64,000 bases of DNA from Jiella endophytica. GTDB taxonomy: Bacteria > Pseudomonadota > Alphaproteobacteria > Rhizobiales > Rhizobiaceae. A program made the position numbers and the translations under genes. The DNA is taken from the NCBI RefSeq assembly GCF_004519335.1, contig NZ_SOZD01000001.1, positions 806,001 to 870,000 on the forward strand, given 5' to 3'. Each line of letters begins with the position of its first letter. Position 1 is the first letter of the stretch. Below are positions 36,401 to 45,046 of the stretch, in pieces. A model generated the notes under the pieces. It saw only the letters and a program-made list of their open reading frames with translations. It searched no databases and had not been told where the DNA came from.

Positions 36401-36653
36401 TCCGTGTCTCGGCATCTGCGAGCACGACGTCGTGGAAGGTCAGGGTGATCTCGCCGGAGGGGCTGAACCCGATCTGCCGCGACTGAACGGAAATGGTCAC
36501 ATCGGAGGGCAGCAGGCTTGCGGCGAGCGACTGGCTCTGATCGAGAAGGAGCCGGTTACCGAACGGCGTGGCGACGAGAAGGGCGACGGCACCGATGACG
36601 AAGACGAGAACGGCCGCGAAGGCGCCGGTCAGGGCTTTGCCGAACAGTCTCAT
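33453..36653 (-). CDS. Large AsmA-like/DUF3971 envelope protein
   Basis: About 1066 residues with one N-terminal membrane anchor (GKALTGAFAAVLVFVIGAVALLVATPFG, residues 5-32) and a very long periplasmic part rich in beta-strands. The C-terminus (FGALPFVGPVLGNGGEGGLIGITYRLEGTLANPTLVVNPISLIAPGIFRR, read in pieces) is the typical AsmA-like C-terminal region. The AsmA/YhdP/TamB group forms bridges thought to move phospholipids to the outer membrane; that role is inferred. The longest frame runs to 36989 and overlaps bcp, so I chose the ATG at 36653, which has no strong ribosome site; the true start may be upstream. Confidence 0.82.
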   Translation of the reverse strand: MRLFGKALTGAFAAVLVFVIGAVALLVATPFGNRLLLDQSQSLAASLLPSDVTISVQSRQIGFSPSGEITLTFHDVVLADAETRKHVAAAGDLVVGFSLWSALTGDISAEKITAKSLGIDTDRLFGTGPVPVPDVEAIYAGLDRAAGSVAAMPLKAVEISDVGPLGGVASAPRIARLSIEKSRSGAVDLLLEADAGGTTIRAEGTASIAEDAARLEALSLQTDAVMLPTPAKGDAPRPTLALALDLTGEGRDRRLSLAATTMLERPAGHTIDGKLTADINEGGKTADIAANFSDGNDASGDFAGELDLSAPEAGLPFRLASNRLVSRIASLAAGSPVEREALFTSNGVIDPGRGSIHVEDAQFSLPEGRLSAVADLGGFGPADRLTAKISGEAIDGNDLMAFWPFFLAEEPRAWALEHLKAGRFDTASLGLDLTVERLLEVVHPHTPMREDEFALDVTFSGGAFSTLDDMPDLSAASGKVRHRGDHVVIDLEKAAVEGSADVAVMPSNLDFQHAGDGMDAALSLNVEGPAAQIVELAERQPAMAEEAKDWRPEDVAGKVKIGVGVGFHLAGAPPGTSKPVVSGLNWSVIAELHDVDVKKPIDGRHFADLNGTAMIAEGSAMGEFSGRIDDIPATVNFTQPIGAEPVGDASLKIDARLDEAAIAHLSPPLARMLGGVITVELLRGKESFAATADLSNAAIRLPAIGWSKSAGVPGTMTFDVVADGGVTHVRNAVLKGEGFSATGSAVLDGAGLKSLVLNSLALNRDDSVSARLTRIDGGLGIRVAANSIDARPILAALQGSLAGSPDGEADGKGRLIVEISAEQLRGFGDEVLQNAEIRYEAAEDRVRAASLDATIRGATVTMAFRPGATDGPAMRLETADTGALLRFSGLYGKMRNGRLKLGLASRGDAFAGRVSLSNFTLVDEERLRSLVGTARQSSDSLAARLGKDLPVANAFFDIARANLRWQGGRLVVDDGIIRGPVFGSSFSGTLIDPSGQIDMAGSFMPAYGVNRLFGALPFVGPVLGNGGEGGLIGITYRLEGTLANPTLVVNPISLIAPGIFRRIFEY

Positions 36654-36906
36654 GCCACCGTTCGGCGGCCGGCGCCCGCCCGCCGGGCCATGCCGCACAT
36701 TTTCCCGCGGCCGGCCACGCGCATGGCCCGCCAGGGTCTTGCCAGCCCCGTTCCTGCCTGCATTTACCAGCTTCCCAACCCGTCCCGGAATGGCATGATG
36801 ACCGCGCCCGCCGCTCTCTGCAATCGGAAGCGGTCGGCCCCCTGCCGTTTTCCAGCCATTCCGATTCTGATCTCTTTCAATCATCTCAAGTCGAAAGGAT
36901 GACGCG

Positions 36907-37383
36907 ATGCCGATTTCCGTGGGCGATGAGTGCCCTGACTTCCACTTGCCCGACGACCGTGGCCAATCGGTCTCGCTCGCCGACGTCAAGGGCCGTCCGT
37001 TCGTTCTGTACTTCTACCCCAAGGACGACACTTCAGGTTGCACCCGGGAAGCGATCGACTTCAGCGGCCTCGCGGAGGATTTCGCCGCCGCGGGGACGAC
37101 CGTCTTCGGCGTTTCGCCGGATCCGGTTGAGAAGCACGAAAGATTCCGCGACAAGCACGATCTGTCGGTCCGTCTCCTCTCCGACGAGGACAAGGCGCTG
37201 CTCGAAGCCTTCGGCGTCTGGGTGGAGAAGTCGATGTATGGCCGCAAATACATGGGCGTCGAGCGCACCACCGCGCTGATCGGCAGCGACGGCAAGGTCG
37301 CGCGGATCTGGCCCAAGGTGAAGGTGCCGGGCCATGCGGCGGAAGTGCTGGAAGCGGCACGCCAGCTTGCAACGAAGGCCTGA
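36907..37383 (+). CDS. bcp: Thioredoxin-dependent peroxiredoxin, BCP type
   Basis: Reduces hydrogen peroxide and organic hydroperoxides. The 158-residue product matches BCP/PrxQ: GDECPDFHLPDDRGQSVSL, VLYFYPKDDTSGCTREA with the peroxidatic C45, and MYGRKYMGVERTTALIG. The resolving Cys found five residues later in E. coli BCP is replaced by Ile50; the only other Cys is C9. The ATG follows AAAGGATGACG. It is followed after 5 bp by the DUF455 gene, probably one transcript. Confidence 0.95.
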   Translation: MPISVGDECPDFHLPDDRGQSVSLADVKGRPFVLYFYPKDDTSGCTREAIDFSGLAEDFAAAGTTVFGVSPDPVEKHERFRDKHDLSVRLLSDEDKALLEAFGVWVEKSMYGRKYMGVERTTALIGSDGKVARIWPKVKVPGHAAEVLEAARQLATKA

Positions 37384-37388
37384 GCGTG

Positions 37389-38219
37389 ATGGCCGAGGCT
37401 GACATGGGCCAGCCGTCGACGCTGCGCGAGGCGACGACGCGGGCGCTGGCGGCCAGCGATCTCGACGAAAAGGTGCGGCTGACCAATCTCGCTTGCCGGC
37501 TCTGGTTCGCCCGCCGCCTCGGCCTCCACTCGGCCACCGATCCGGCCCATCCCGGCCGGCCCGGGCGGCCGGGCGAACCGGAGCTCGTCTCGCCGAAGAA
37601 GCTGAAGCGCCGCTCCGTCCATACGCCGGAGGGGCGGATCGTGCTGATCCACGCCCTTGCCCATATCGAGCTCAATGCCATCGATCTCGCCCTCGACATC
37701 GTCGCGCGATTCGCTCGCGAGACGATGCCGCGCAGCTTCTTCGACGGCTGGATGACGGTGGCCCTGGAGGAAGCCAAGCATTTCGGCCTGCTCTCTCGCC
37801 GGCTTGGCGAACTCGGCTCCCATTATGGCGCGCTGCCCGCCCATGACGGGCTGTGGCAGGCGGTGGAAGAGACCTCCCACGACCTCTCCGCCCGTCTGGC
37901 GGTGGTGCCGCTGATTCTGGAGGCGCGCGGCCTCGACGTGACGCCGTCGATGATCGACAAGCTGCTGGCCGTCGGCGACGACGACACCGCAAAAATCCTC
38001 GAAATCATCTATCGCGATGAGAAGAAGCACGTCGCCATCGGCGCCAAGTGGTTCCGCTTCCTCTGCGCCCGCCAGAACGTCAACGCCGCCGAACGCTTCG
38101 GCGTGCTGGTCCGCCAGAGCTTTCGCGGCGAGATCAAGGCGCCCTTCAACGACCGCGCCAGGGCCGAAGCCGGCCTGACGCCGACCTTCTACCGTTCGCT
38201 GTCCCCGCGCTCGCGCTGA
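37389..38219 (+). CDS. DUF455-family ferritin-like protein
   Basis: A 276-residue protein with a diiron ferritin-like four-helix pattern: HALAHIELNAIDLALD, EEAKHFGLLSRRL, and RDEKKHVAIGAKWF give the Glu and ExxH ligands. The family is related in fold to the tRNA hydroxylase MiaE, but its activity is unknown. The start ATG at 37389 directly follows an in-frame GTG (37386). It is 5 bp after bcp; a link to peroxide or iron chemistry is suggested by this pairing, not proven. Confidence 0.87.
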   Translation: MAEADMGQPSTLREATTRALAASDLDEKVRLTNLACRLWFARRLGLHSATDPAHPGRPGRPGEPELVSPKKLKRRSVHTPEGRIVLIHALAHIELNAIDLALDIVARFARETMPRSFFDGWMTVALEEAKHFGLLSRRLGELGSHYGALPAHDGLWQAVEETSHDLSARLAVVPLILEARGLDVTPSMIDKLLAVGDDDTAKILEIIYRDEKKHVAIGAKWFRFLCARQNVNAAERFGVLVRQSFRGEIKAPFNDRARAEAGLTPTFYRSLSPRSR

Positions 38220-38250
38220 CGGCGATTTCACCGCCCTCGCCAAGGAAACG

Positions 38251-38270
38251 TTAACCTTAACGATTTCTAA
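38251..38270 (+). promoter_or_regulatory. TTAA-rich element upstream of the M23 gene, possible CtrA-type site
   Basis: TTAACCTTAACGATTTCTAA contains two TTAA half-sites followed by a CTAA; CtrA binds TTAA-N7-TTAA in alphaproteobacteria, and the spacing here is not exact. It lies about 50 bp before a peptidoglycan hydrolase gene. Weak match only. Confidence 0.25.
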
Positions 38271-38320
38271 TCGCTGCCGAAGAGAGCCCTTTCGGGCCGC
38301 CCACCAAGCGATCGAAGTCG

Positions 38321-39679
38321 ATGCAGGCGAGCAAGCTGACGAGCACCTTTGGCCGGCGCAAAGAGCCCCATACCGTGATCATCGCGAAAGGCGAGCATGT
38401 CCGGCATTTCACCGTCGGGCATGGCCGTCTTCTGGTCGGTTCGGCCCTCGCTGCGCTCGTCGTCGCGGCGGCCACCGCCCTTCCCGTTCTGTACGTGCTG
38501 GCGACGCCGCAGCCGACCGGCGAGGCCGAGCGCCAGTGGCGCAACCGCAACGAATACGAGCAGCGGATCGCGACGCTCAGGGTCGAACTCGACCGGGCGA
38601 CGAGCCGCCAGTTCCTCGCCCAGAAGATGGTGGAGAGCAAGGTCGACGTCCTCCTCGACCAGCAGGAACAGCTCGCCGCCCGCTACGAAAAGCTGCAGCC
38701 GCTGTTCGAGCGCGCGAAGTCGACCGGCCTTCTCGCAGCGCCGGTGCCCGTCCCCACCCCGAAACCGGTCGAGGACGAGCTGGATCACGGTGCCGCCGCT
38801 TCCGATTCGGTCGCCTTCGACGACGAGAGCGGCGACGGGATCGACGACGATGCGCCACCCGCGGCGAACGCCTTCGCTCCGGCGGAACCTGCAGCGACGG
38901 ACTGGCTGGGCAAGCTGCGCGCCGAGGCGTCGCCGCCCGGCGGCAAGTCGCCTCGCCTTGCCGCCAGCCCAGCTTCGGTCATCTCCGACGAGAGCTTGCG
39001 GAAGATCGGCGAGGCGATCAGCGTCGCCGAACTCGGTCAGCTGAGAAACCTCGAAGCCCTTGCCTCGACGGCTCGCGGCCGGGCGGTGCGGATCTCCACG
39101 GCGCTGGCGGCTGCCGGGATCAGGGTCGCCGAGGCGGACGACGATAGCCGGGCCACCGGCGGTCCGTTCGAACCGGTGCCCGAAGGCGACGCCTTCGAGC
39201 AGACGGTCGCCGAACTCGACGCGGCGCTCGACGAGCTCCAGCGGGTGAGCAGCGTGGCGAGGAAGCTGCCGCTGGAACGGCCGATGCCGTCCGGCGCGAT
39301 CTCCTCGACCTTCGGCGTCCGGGCCGACCCGTTTCTCGGCCGGAGCGCCTTTCACTCCGGCATCGACTTCGCCGAGCCCTATGGCCGCTCGATCGAGGCG
39401 ACGGCGCCCGGCACGGTGACCAAGGCGGGCCCCTATGGCGGCTATGGCAATATGGTCGAGATCGACCACGGCAACGGCATCTCGACGCGCTACGGGCACA
39501 TGTCGAAGATCAGCGTCGCGGTCGGTGACAAGGTGAGCCGCGGCAAGACCATCGGCGCGGTCGGCTCCACCGGCCGCAGCACCGGGCCCCACCTCCACTA
39601 CGAAGTGCGCCGCGAAGGCAGGGCCGTGGATCCGGCAAAGTTCTTCCGCATCGGCGACCGGATCCGCGGCTTCGGCTGA
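38321..39679 (+). CDS. M23-family peptidoglycan endopeptidase, membrane-anchored
   Basis: Cell-wall hydrolase of 452 residues. One membrane segment (about 37-60: LLVGSALAALVVAAATALPVLYVLA) anchors it; a coiled-coil region (about 75-135) and an acidic Ala/Pro-rich linker follow. The C-terminal LytM domain has all four zinc-site residues: H and D in FHSGIDFAEP and the HLH in GPHLHYEVR, so it should be active rather than a regulator. It probably cleaves peptide crosslinks in division or envelope growth. A convergent terminator separates it from prfB. Confidence 0.92.
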   Translation: MQASKLTSTFGRRKEPHTVIIAKGEHVRHFTVGHGRLLVGSALAALVVAAATALPVLYVLATPQPTGEAERQWRNRNEYEQRIATLRVELDRATSRQFLAQKMVESKVDVLLDQQEQLAARYEKLQPLFERAKSTGLLAAPVPVPTPKPVEDELDHGAAASDSVAFDDESGDGIDDDAPPAANAFAPAEPAATDWLGKLRAEASPPGGKSPRLAASPASVISDESLRKIGEAISVAELGQLRNLEALASTARGRAVRISTALAAAGIRVAEADDDSRATGGPFEPVPEGDAFEQTVAELDAALDELQRVSSVARKLPLERPMPSGAISSTFGVRADPFLGRSAFHSGIDFAEPYGRSIEATAPGTVTKAGPYGGYGNMVEIDHGNGISTRYGHMSKISVAVGDKVSRGKTIGAVGSTGRSTGPHLHYEVRREGRAVDPAKFFRIGDRIRGFG

Positions 39680-39697
39680 CCTGCTTCAAAACGAAAA

Positions 39698-39718
39698 CAG
39701 GCCGGCAATGCCGGCCTG
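39698..39718 (-). terminator. Intrinsic terminator of prfB
   Basis: CAGGCCGGC pairs perfectly with GCCGGCCTG around a three-base loop. On the minus strand the stem is followed by TTTTCGTTTT, the T-tract of an intrinsic terminator 34 bp after the prfB stop. It may also end the convergent M23 gene. Confidence 0.85.
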
Positions 39719-39751
39719 CTCGAAAGTCCTAACCGGGCGCGATAGCGACCC

Positions 39752-40880
39752 TCAGTCGATGTCTTCCACCTCGACGCTACCGCCATGGACGCGCTGGGCG
39801 AGCGCAGCCTCCATGAAGCGGTCGAGATCGCCGTCGAGCACGTCCTGCGGCGTCGTGTGTTCGACGCCGGTGCGAAGGTCCTTCACGAGCTGATAGGGCT
39901 GCAGCACATAGGAGCGGATCTGGTGGCCCCAGCCGATGTCGCTCTTCGACGCCGCTTCGGCATTCGCCGCCGCCTCGCGCTTCTCGAGTTCGGCCTCGTA
40001 GAGCCGCGCCTTCAGCATGTTCCAGGCGGTCGCCCGGTTCTTGTGCTGCGAGCGCTCCTGCTGGCAGGCCACCACGATGCCCGTCGGGATATGGGTGATG
40101 CGCACGGCCGAATCGGTGGTGTTGACGTGCTGACCGCCAGCGCCCGAAGCGCGGTAGGTGTCGATGCGGCAGTCGGATTCGTTCACCTGGATGTCGATCG
40201 TGTCGTCGACCACCGGATAGACCCAGACCGAGGCGAAGGAGGTGTGCCGCCGCGCCTGACTGTCATAGGGCGAGATGCGCACCAGCCGGTGCACGCCCGA
40301 TTCGGTCTTCATCCAGCCATAGGCGTTGTGGCCCTTGATCAGCATGGTGGCGGACTTGATGCCCGCCTCTTCGCCGGCATGCTCTTCGAGAAGTTCGACC
40401 TTCATGCCGGAGCGCTCGCCCCAGCGCATATACATGCGCTCGAGCATCTCCGCCCAGTCCTGGCTCTCGGTGCCGCCGGCGCCGGAATGAACCTCGACAT
40501 AGGTGTCGTTGGTGTCGGCTTCGCCGGAGAGCAGCGATTCGATCTGCCGCTTGTCGACATCGGCGCGGACGGCGCGGATGGCCTTCTCCGCCTCCTCGAT
40601 GATCGACTGGTCACCCTCCTCCTCGCCCATGGCGATGAGCTCGACATTGTCGTCGAGGGTCTGCGACAGGCCGCGAATGGCGGTGATCGACGTCTCCAGC
40701 TGCTGGCGCTCGCGCATCAGCTTCTGGGCCTCGGCCGGATCCTCCCAGATCGAGGGATCCTCGGCTTTCTGATTCAGAAGGTCGAGACGTCTGACGGACT
40801 TGTCCCAGTCAAAGATGCCTCCTCAGCAGGCTTATGGCCTGCTTGGTCTCGTCGACGATCGTCTCGATCTCGGCACGCAT
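39752..40880 (-). CDS. prfB: Peptide chain release factor 2 with programmed +1 frameshift
   Basis: RF2 releases proteins at UGA and UAA codons. The ATG at 40880 opens a 23-codon frame ending CTT-TGA (TGA at 40809-40811); a +1 slip at CTTTGAC joins it to the main frame, giving 375 residues in all. The internal Shine-Dalgarno-like AGGAGG (40818-40823) lies 3 bases before the CTT, as in E. coli prfB. Peptidyl-hydrolysis motif GGQ is residues 248-250 (SGAGGQHVN), and the stop-codon-recognition tripeptide is S-P-Y at 203-205 (SPF in E. coli). The slip is used for self-regulation: low RF2 favours frameshifting. Confidence 0.97.
40808..40823 (-). promoter_or_regulatory. Programmed frameshift signal in prfB
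   Basis: On the minus strand: AGGAGG, three bases, CTT TGA C. The slippery CTT, in-frame TGA and upstream ribosome-binding-like hexamer at the standard distance form the classic RF2 autoregulatory site. Confidence 0.95.
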
Positions 40881-41032
40881 GCCGCATTCTCCTCAGATGT
40901 CTTGCAGAGGCCGGCCGGTCGGCCGGGCCCGCATCGCATGGCAGCGATGGAAGTTCCGCGTCATAAAGGGGGGCGCTTGCCCGCGTCAACATGGCGGGTC
41001 TGCGACGTCTTCGCGAAAGTCTGCGGACGGGC

Positions 41033-43480
41033 TCAGAAGAGCCCGCCGGCGCCCTGCGAAATCGCCTGCTCGGCCTGTTCGGAGACCTGCCCGGTGCCGC
41101 CACCGAAGCCGGCGACCTCGTCCTCGCCGATGACCTGGTAGCTGTCGGCCGGGCCGGTGCCGGGCTTGAACGCCTCCATGATCACATCCGAGCCGGAGCC
41201 GGAGGCGCGCATGCCGGTCTTGCGGTTGACGGCGATCAGCTCCATGCCCTCGGGAACCTTGAAGTCGACCGGCTTCTTGCCCTTCAAAGCTTCCTTCATG
41301 AAGTCGACGAAGACCGGCGCGGCGAGCCCGCCGCCGGTGGCGCCGTGCCCCATCGGGGTGGGGTTGTCGTAGCCGATATAGATGCCGCAGACGAGGTCCG
41401 GGGTGAAGCCGATGAACCAGGCGTCCTTCTCGTCGTTGGTGGTGCCGGTCTTGCCGGCGACGGGAACGCCGAGCGCCCTGACGCGGGTCGCCGTACCGCG
41501 CTGGACGACGCCCTCCATCATCGAGGTGATCTGGTAGGCGGTCATCGGATCGAGCACCTGGTCGCGCTCGTCGACCAGCTGCGGCTCGGCCTGGCCGTCA
41601 TATTCGCGGGTGTTGCACTCGGCGCAGAAGCGCTGGTCGTGCTTGTAGATGGTGCGGCCGTAGCGGTCCTGCACCCGGTCGATGAGGGACGGTTCGATCG
41701 ACCGGCCGCCATTGGCGATCACCGAATAGGCGGTGACCATCCGAAGGTCGGTGGTCTCGCCCGCACCGAGCGCCATCGGCAGGTAGGGCTTCAGATGGTC
41801 GTAGATGCCGAAGCGCTCGGCATACTGGGCGACGAGGTCCATGCCCATGTCCTTGGCGAGCCTTACGGTCATCAGGTTGCGGCTCTTCTCGATGCCGAGG
41901 CGCAGCGTCGACGGGCCGGCATAGCTGCCGCCGTAGTTCTGCGGCGTCCAGTAGCCGCCGGTGCCGTTGGGGATCGAGATCGGTGCGTCCATGATCACCG
42001 AGGCAGGCGTGTAGCCGTTGTCGAGGGCCGCCGAATAAACGAAGGGCTTGAAGGACGAGCCCGGCTGACGATAGGCCTGCGAGGCGCGGTTGAATTCCGA
42101 CTGGGCGTAGGAGAAGCCGCCGACCATGGCGCGCACGCGGCCGGTCTCCGGCTCCATGGCGACCAGCGCGCCCTGCACCTTCGGTGGCTGGCGAAGCTTG
42201 TAACCGTCGCCGTCGTCCTTCTTCTCGACATAGACGACGTCGCCGCGCGACAGGACGTCGTCGGCCGAGCGGACCGAGCCCTTCTTCTCCTTCGTATTCA
42301 GTCTCAGCGCCCACTTCATGTCGGACAACGCGATGGTGCCGATCTCGCGCTCGCTTTCGAGCGCGCCTGAGATCGCCCGGTGCGGCTGCAGGCCGACACT
42401 GATCCTGTCGGCATTCGCCTCGAGGACGACGGCGAGGCGCCATTCGGGAACGTCGGACAGGGCGTCGATCTTGCCGATCTCGGCGCCCCAGTCGCTGCCG
42501 ATGTCGATTGAACTGACCGGGCCCCGATAGCCGCGCTTCTCGTCGAAGGAAACGAGGGCGTCCTGCAGCGCCTTGCGCGCCTCCTTCTGGAGAGCGGGGT
42601 CGAGCGTCGTGCGTACCGACAGACCGCCCTCATAGAGCGACTTCGAGCCGTAGCGCTGGACGATCTCGCGGCGGACATCCTCGGTGAAATATTCCGACGA
42701 GGCGAGATAGGTGCCGGACGGACGCGGATTGACCTCGATGGGCTTTTCCCGGGCGGTCTCGGCCTCTTCCTCGGTGATGAAGCCGTTCTGAGCCATCTGG
42801 GAAATCACCCAATTGCGGCGGTCGATCGCGCGGTCGTAGTCGCGGAACGGATTGTAGTTCTCCGGCGCCTTGGGCAGCGCGGCGAGATAAGCCGCCTCTT
42901 CGACGTTGAGCTCGGTCACCGACTTGTCGAAATAGGCGAGCGCCGCGGCGGCGATGCCGTAGGACCCCATGCCGAGATAGATCTCGTTGAGATAGAGCTC
43001 GAGGATCTTGTCCTTCGAATAGGCCTGCTCGATCCTCAGCGACAGGATCGCTTCCTTGATCTTGCGGTCGAGGGTGCGCTCGTTGGTCAGGAGGAAGTTC
43101 TTGGCGACCTGCTGGGTGATCGTCGAGGCGCCCTGCATGCGGCCGCCTTTGGCGATCACCATGACGGCGCGGCCGACGCCCTCGATGTCGATGCCGGGAT
43201 GCGAATAGAAGTTCTTGTCCTCGGCGGAGAGGAAGGCGTTCTTGACGAGATCGGGGATCGCCTGGATCGGCAGGAAGAGCCGGCGCTGGGTGGCGTATTC
43301 GGCCATCAGCTGGCCGTCCGAGGCGTGGACCCGCGTGGTCACCGGCGGCTCGTATTTGGCCAGCACCTGATAGTCCGGCAGCCCCTCGGCCATCCGCTCG
43401 ACATACCAGGCGACCGCGCCGGCAACGAGGATGAAGAGCACGGACCCTATGCCGAAGAAATAGCCGATCAGTCTGATCAT
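41033..43480 (-). CDS. mrcA: Bifunctional penicillin-binding protein 1A
   Basis: Inner-membrane class A PBP of 815 residues that polymerises and crosslinks peptidoglycan. A membrane segment spans about residues 5-27. The glycosyltransferase domain has LSAEDKNFYSHPGID with its catalytic Glu, GASTITQQVAKNFLL and KIKEAILSLRIEQ. An OB-like insertion (about 310-430) follows, then the transpeptidase domain with PGSSFKPFVY (Ser-x-x-Lys), SRN in GIEKSRNLM, and KTGTTNDEKDAWF. It follows the amidase gene on the same strand with a 339-bp gap that has its own promoter-like sequence. Confidence 0.97.
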   Translation of the reverse strand: MIRLIGYFFGIGSVLFILVAGAVAWYVERMAEGLPDYQVLAKYEPPVTTRVHASDGQLMAEYATQRRLFLPIQAIPDLVKNAFLSAEDKNFYSHPGIDIEGVGRAVMVIAKGGRMQGASTITQQVAKNFLLTNERTLDRKIKEAILSLRIEQAYSKDKILELYLNEIYLGMGSYGIAAAALAYFDKSVTELNVEEAAYLAALPKAPENYNPFRDYDRAIDRRNWVISQMAQNGFITEEEAETAREKPIEVNPRPSGTYLASSEYFTEDVRREIVQRYGSKSLYEGGLSVRTTLDPALQKEARKALQDALVSFDEKRGYRGPVSSIDIGSDWGAEIGKIDALSDVPEWRLAVVLEANADRISVGLQPHRAISGALESEREIGTIALSDMKWALRLNTKEKKGSVRSADDVLSRGDVVYVEKKDDGDGYKLRQPPKVQGALVAMEPETGRVRAMVGGFSYAQSEFNRASQAYRQPGSSFKPFVYSAALDNGYTPASVIMDAPISIPNGTGGYWTPQNYGGSYAGPSTLRLGIEKSRNLMTVRLAKDMGMDLVAQYAERFGIYDHLKPYLPMALGAGETTDLRMVTAYSVIANGGRSIEPSLIDRVQDRYGRTIYKHDQRFCAECNTREYDGQAEPQLVDERDQVLDPMTAYQITSMMEGVVQRGTATRVRALGVPVAGKTGTTNDEKDAWFIGFTPDLVCGIYIGYDNPTPMGHGATGGGLAAPVFVDFMKEALKGKKPVDFKVPEGMELIAVNRKTGMRASGSGSDVIMEAFKPGTGPADSYQVIGEDEVAGFGGGTGQVSEQAEQAISQGAGGLF

Positions 43481-43819
43481 CGAAACTCCGTCCGGACACT
43501 GCCCATGCGTCTTGCGCCCATGAACTCCACGCCCGGTCTCTCGAGGGCGATCGCCTCGCCCTGCCCCCTCGGAACGGCATGAGCCGTCCCAGCTCCCCGC
43601 TCAGCGCAGCGGGTACAAGTCAGCCATGACCGCAAATTGCGGCAGGCCCATGGATTGTGGCGGATTTTCCGCCATTCGCGCGCGTGAAAGTTGCCGGATT
43701 GCCACAGAAAACCGCAATTCTGTCAAGCGCCGCTCAAGCTTCTCCAGTGGTCGGCCCGACGGACGCCTGATGCAACGAATCAAGCCTTCTGCGCAAGAGG
43801 CTGAGCCGGCGGGACATTT
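43481..43819 (-). other. Spacer between amidase and PBP1A genes
   Basis: 339 bp with no convincing gene; the 209-codon plus-strand frame overlapping it runs antisense into the amidase gene and lacks a ribosome site. It contains a plausible promoter for mrcA at 43698-43726. Confidence 0.6.
43698..43726 (-). promoter_or_regulatory. Candidate promoter for mrcA
   Basis: On the minus strand TTGACA, a 17-bp spacer and GGCAAT. The -35 hexamer is a perfect consensus while the -10 is poor. It would give a leader of roughly 210 bases before the mrcA ATG. Confidence 0.35.
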
Positions 43820-45046
43820 TCAGTCCTTTGCCTCGGCCGCCTTCAGCGCTTCGGCCTTGCCGCCACGAAAGAAGCGGATGATCGACTCGGCGATCGCCGA
43901 GGTCATCTTCTTGCGCCATTCGGCATCGGTGAGAAGCTGCTCGTCCTTGGCGTTCGACAGAAACCCCATCTCGACCAGGACCGAGGGAATGTCCGGCGCC
44001 TTCAGGACGCGGAAGCCCGCCGAGCGCTTCGGCCGTTTGATCAGCTCGATGTTGCGCCGGGAAAGGTCGGCGACGAGCGCCGCGGCGAAATGCTCCGAAA
44101 AGCTCACCGTCTCGCGGCGCGTCAGGTCGATGAGGATATCGAAGATCTCCGGCGAGCTCTGCTGGAAGCCCTTCGGCGCGAAGCGGTCGGAGGCGTTTTC
44201 GTTGGCGGCAATCTGCTGGGACAATTCGTCCGAGGCGTCTTCCGAAAGCGTGTAGACGGTGGCGCCGCGCAGGGTCTTGTAGTGGATCGAATCGGCGTGG
44301 ATCGACAGGAACAGATCGGCGCCGAGCTTGCGGGCGATCGCCGCCCTGTCGTCGAGCGGGATGAAGGTGTCGTCGTTGCGGGTGAGCTCGGCGTCGACAT
44401 TCGGATAGGTCTCGAGCACGTCGCGGAGCATCCGGGCGTTTTCGAGATTGACCATCTTCTCCATCGTGCCGGACGGCGACACCGCCCCCTTGTCGTCGCC
44501 GCCATGGCCGGGATCGATGACGATCACCAGGCGCTTCGGCCCGGCCTTCTGCGGCGCGGCCCTCGCCCCCTCCTTCTCGCTGGCGCGGTCACCGGCCGCT
44601 GCGGTCGCGGCAGGCTTTGCCGGGGCTTGCTGCCCGGGCGGCGCCAACGTCAGCTCGACGATCTCCTTGCCGTCCTCGACACGCTCTGCCACCGCTCCGA
44701 CCGCCGGCGCCTTCAGCCTGAAGATCACCCGGTAGCGATCGGCGGTGACGAGGCCGTGCCGCACGCCCGCGACCAGACGGTTGTCCGGCAGCGTGTCGAA
44801 GGCGACGGCCGGGACCGTATCGTCGAAGTCGATGGCGACGCGATCGGGATTGCCGAGCGCGAAGCTGCGCACACGGGTCTTGCCGGTGAGGGTGAAGCGG
44901 ACCGACAGCCCTGCCTCGCTGGCCGCAGGTTCGATGGCGGTGATGACGCGCTCGTCGCCGGCACGCGCCGCTCCGGCAGAGAGGCAGGCGGCGACGGACA
45001 GGAGGAGAGCGAAGATGAAGGCGGCGATGCGGCGGCCGACGAGCAT
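43820..45046 (-). CDS. amiC: N-acetylmuramoyl-L-alanine amidase with AMIN domain (AmiC type)
   Basis: Periplasmic zinc amidase of 408 residues that removes peptide stems from glycan strands, mainly at division. A signal peptide (1-29) precedes the AMIN peptidoglycan-binding domain (about 33-135), a Pro/Ala linker, then the amidase_3 domain: H181 in IDPGHGGDDKGA, E202 in NLENARML and H250 in FLSIHADS are the zinc ligands and E359 in LVEMGFLSN the catalytic Glu. The start at 45046 follows GGAAAGAGAA; the frame continuing to 45694 is not used. It is divergent from rne and upstream of mrcA. Confidence 0.95.
   Translation of the reverse strand: MLVGRRIAAFIFALLLSVAACLSAGAARAGDERVITAIEPAASEAGLSVRFTLTGKTRVRSFALGNPDRVAIDFDDTVPAVAFDTLPDNRLVAGVRHGLVTADRYRVIFRLKAPAVGAVAERVEDGKEIVELTLAPPGQQAPAKPAATAAAGDRASEKEGARAAPQKAGPKRLVIVIDPGHGGDDKGAVSPSGTMEKMVNLENARMLRDVLETYPNVDAELTRNDDTFIPLDDRAAIARKLGADLFLSIHADSIHYKTLRGATVYTLSEDASDELSQQIAANENASDRFAPKGFQQSSPEIFDILIDLTRRETVSFSEHFAAALVADLSRRNIELIKRPKRSAGFRVLKAPDIPSVLVEMGFLSNAKDEQLLTDAEWRKKMTSAIAESIIRFFRGGKAEALKAAEAKD

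Noticed and set aside
34470-36902. An 810-codon plus-strand open frame
   Set aside because: Antisense to the AsmA-like gene; product is Arg/Asp-rich with no domain and no ribosome site.
39752-40717. prfB as a broken gene because the frame opens late
   Set aside because: The missing N-terminus is encoded in the other frame with a complete programmed frameshift signal, so it is intact.
43626-44255. A 209-codon plus-strand frame upstream of mrcA
   Set aside because: Mostly antisense to the amidase gene, without a ribosome site or domain.
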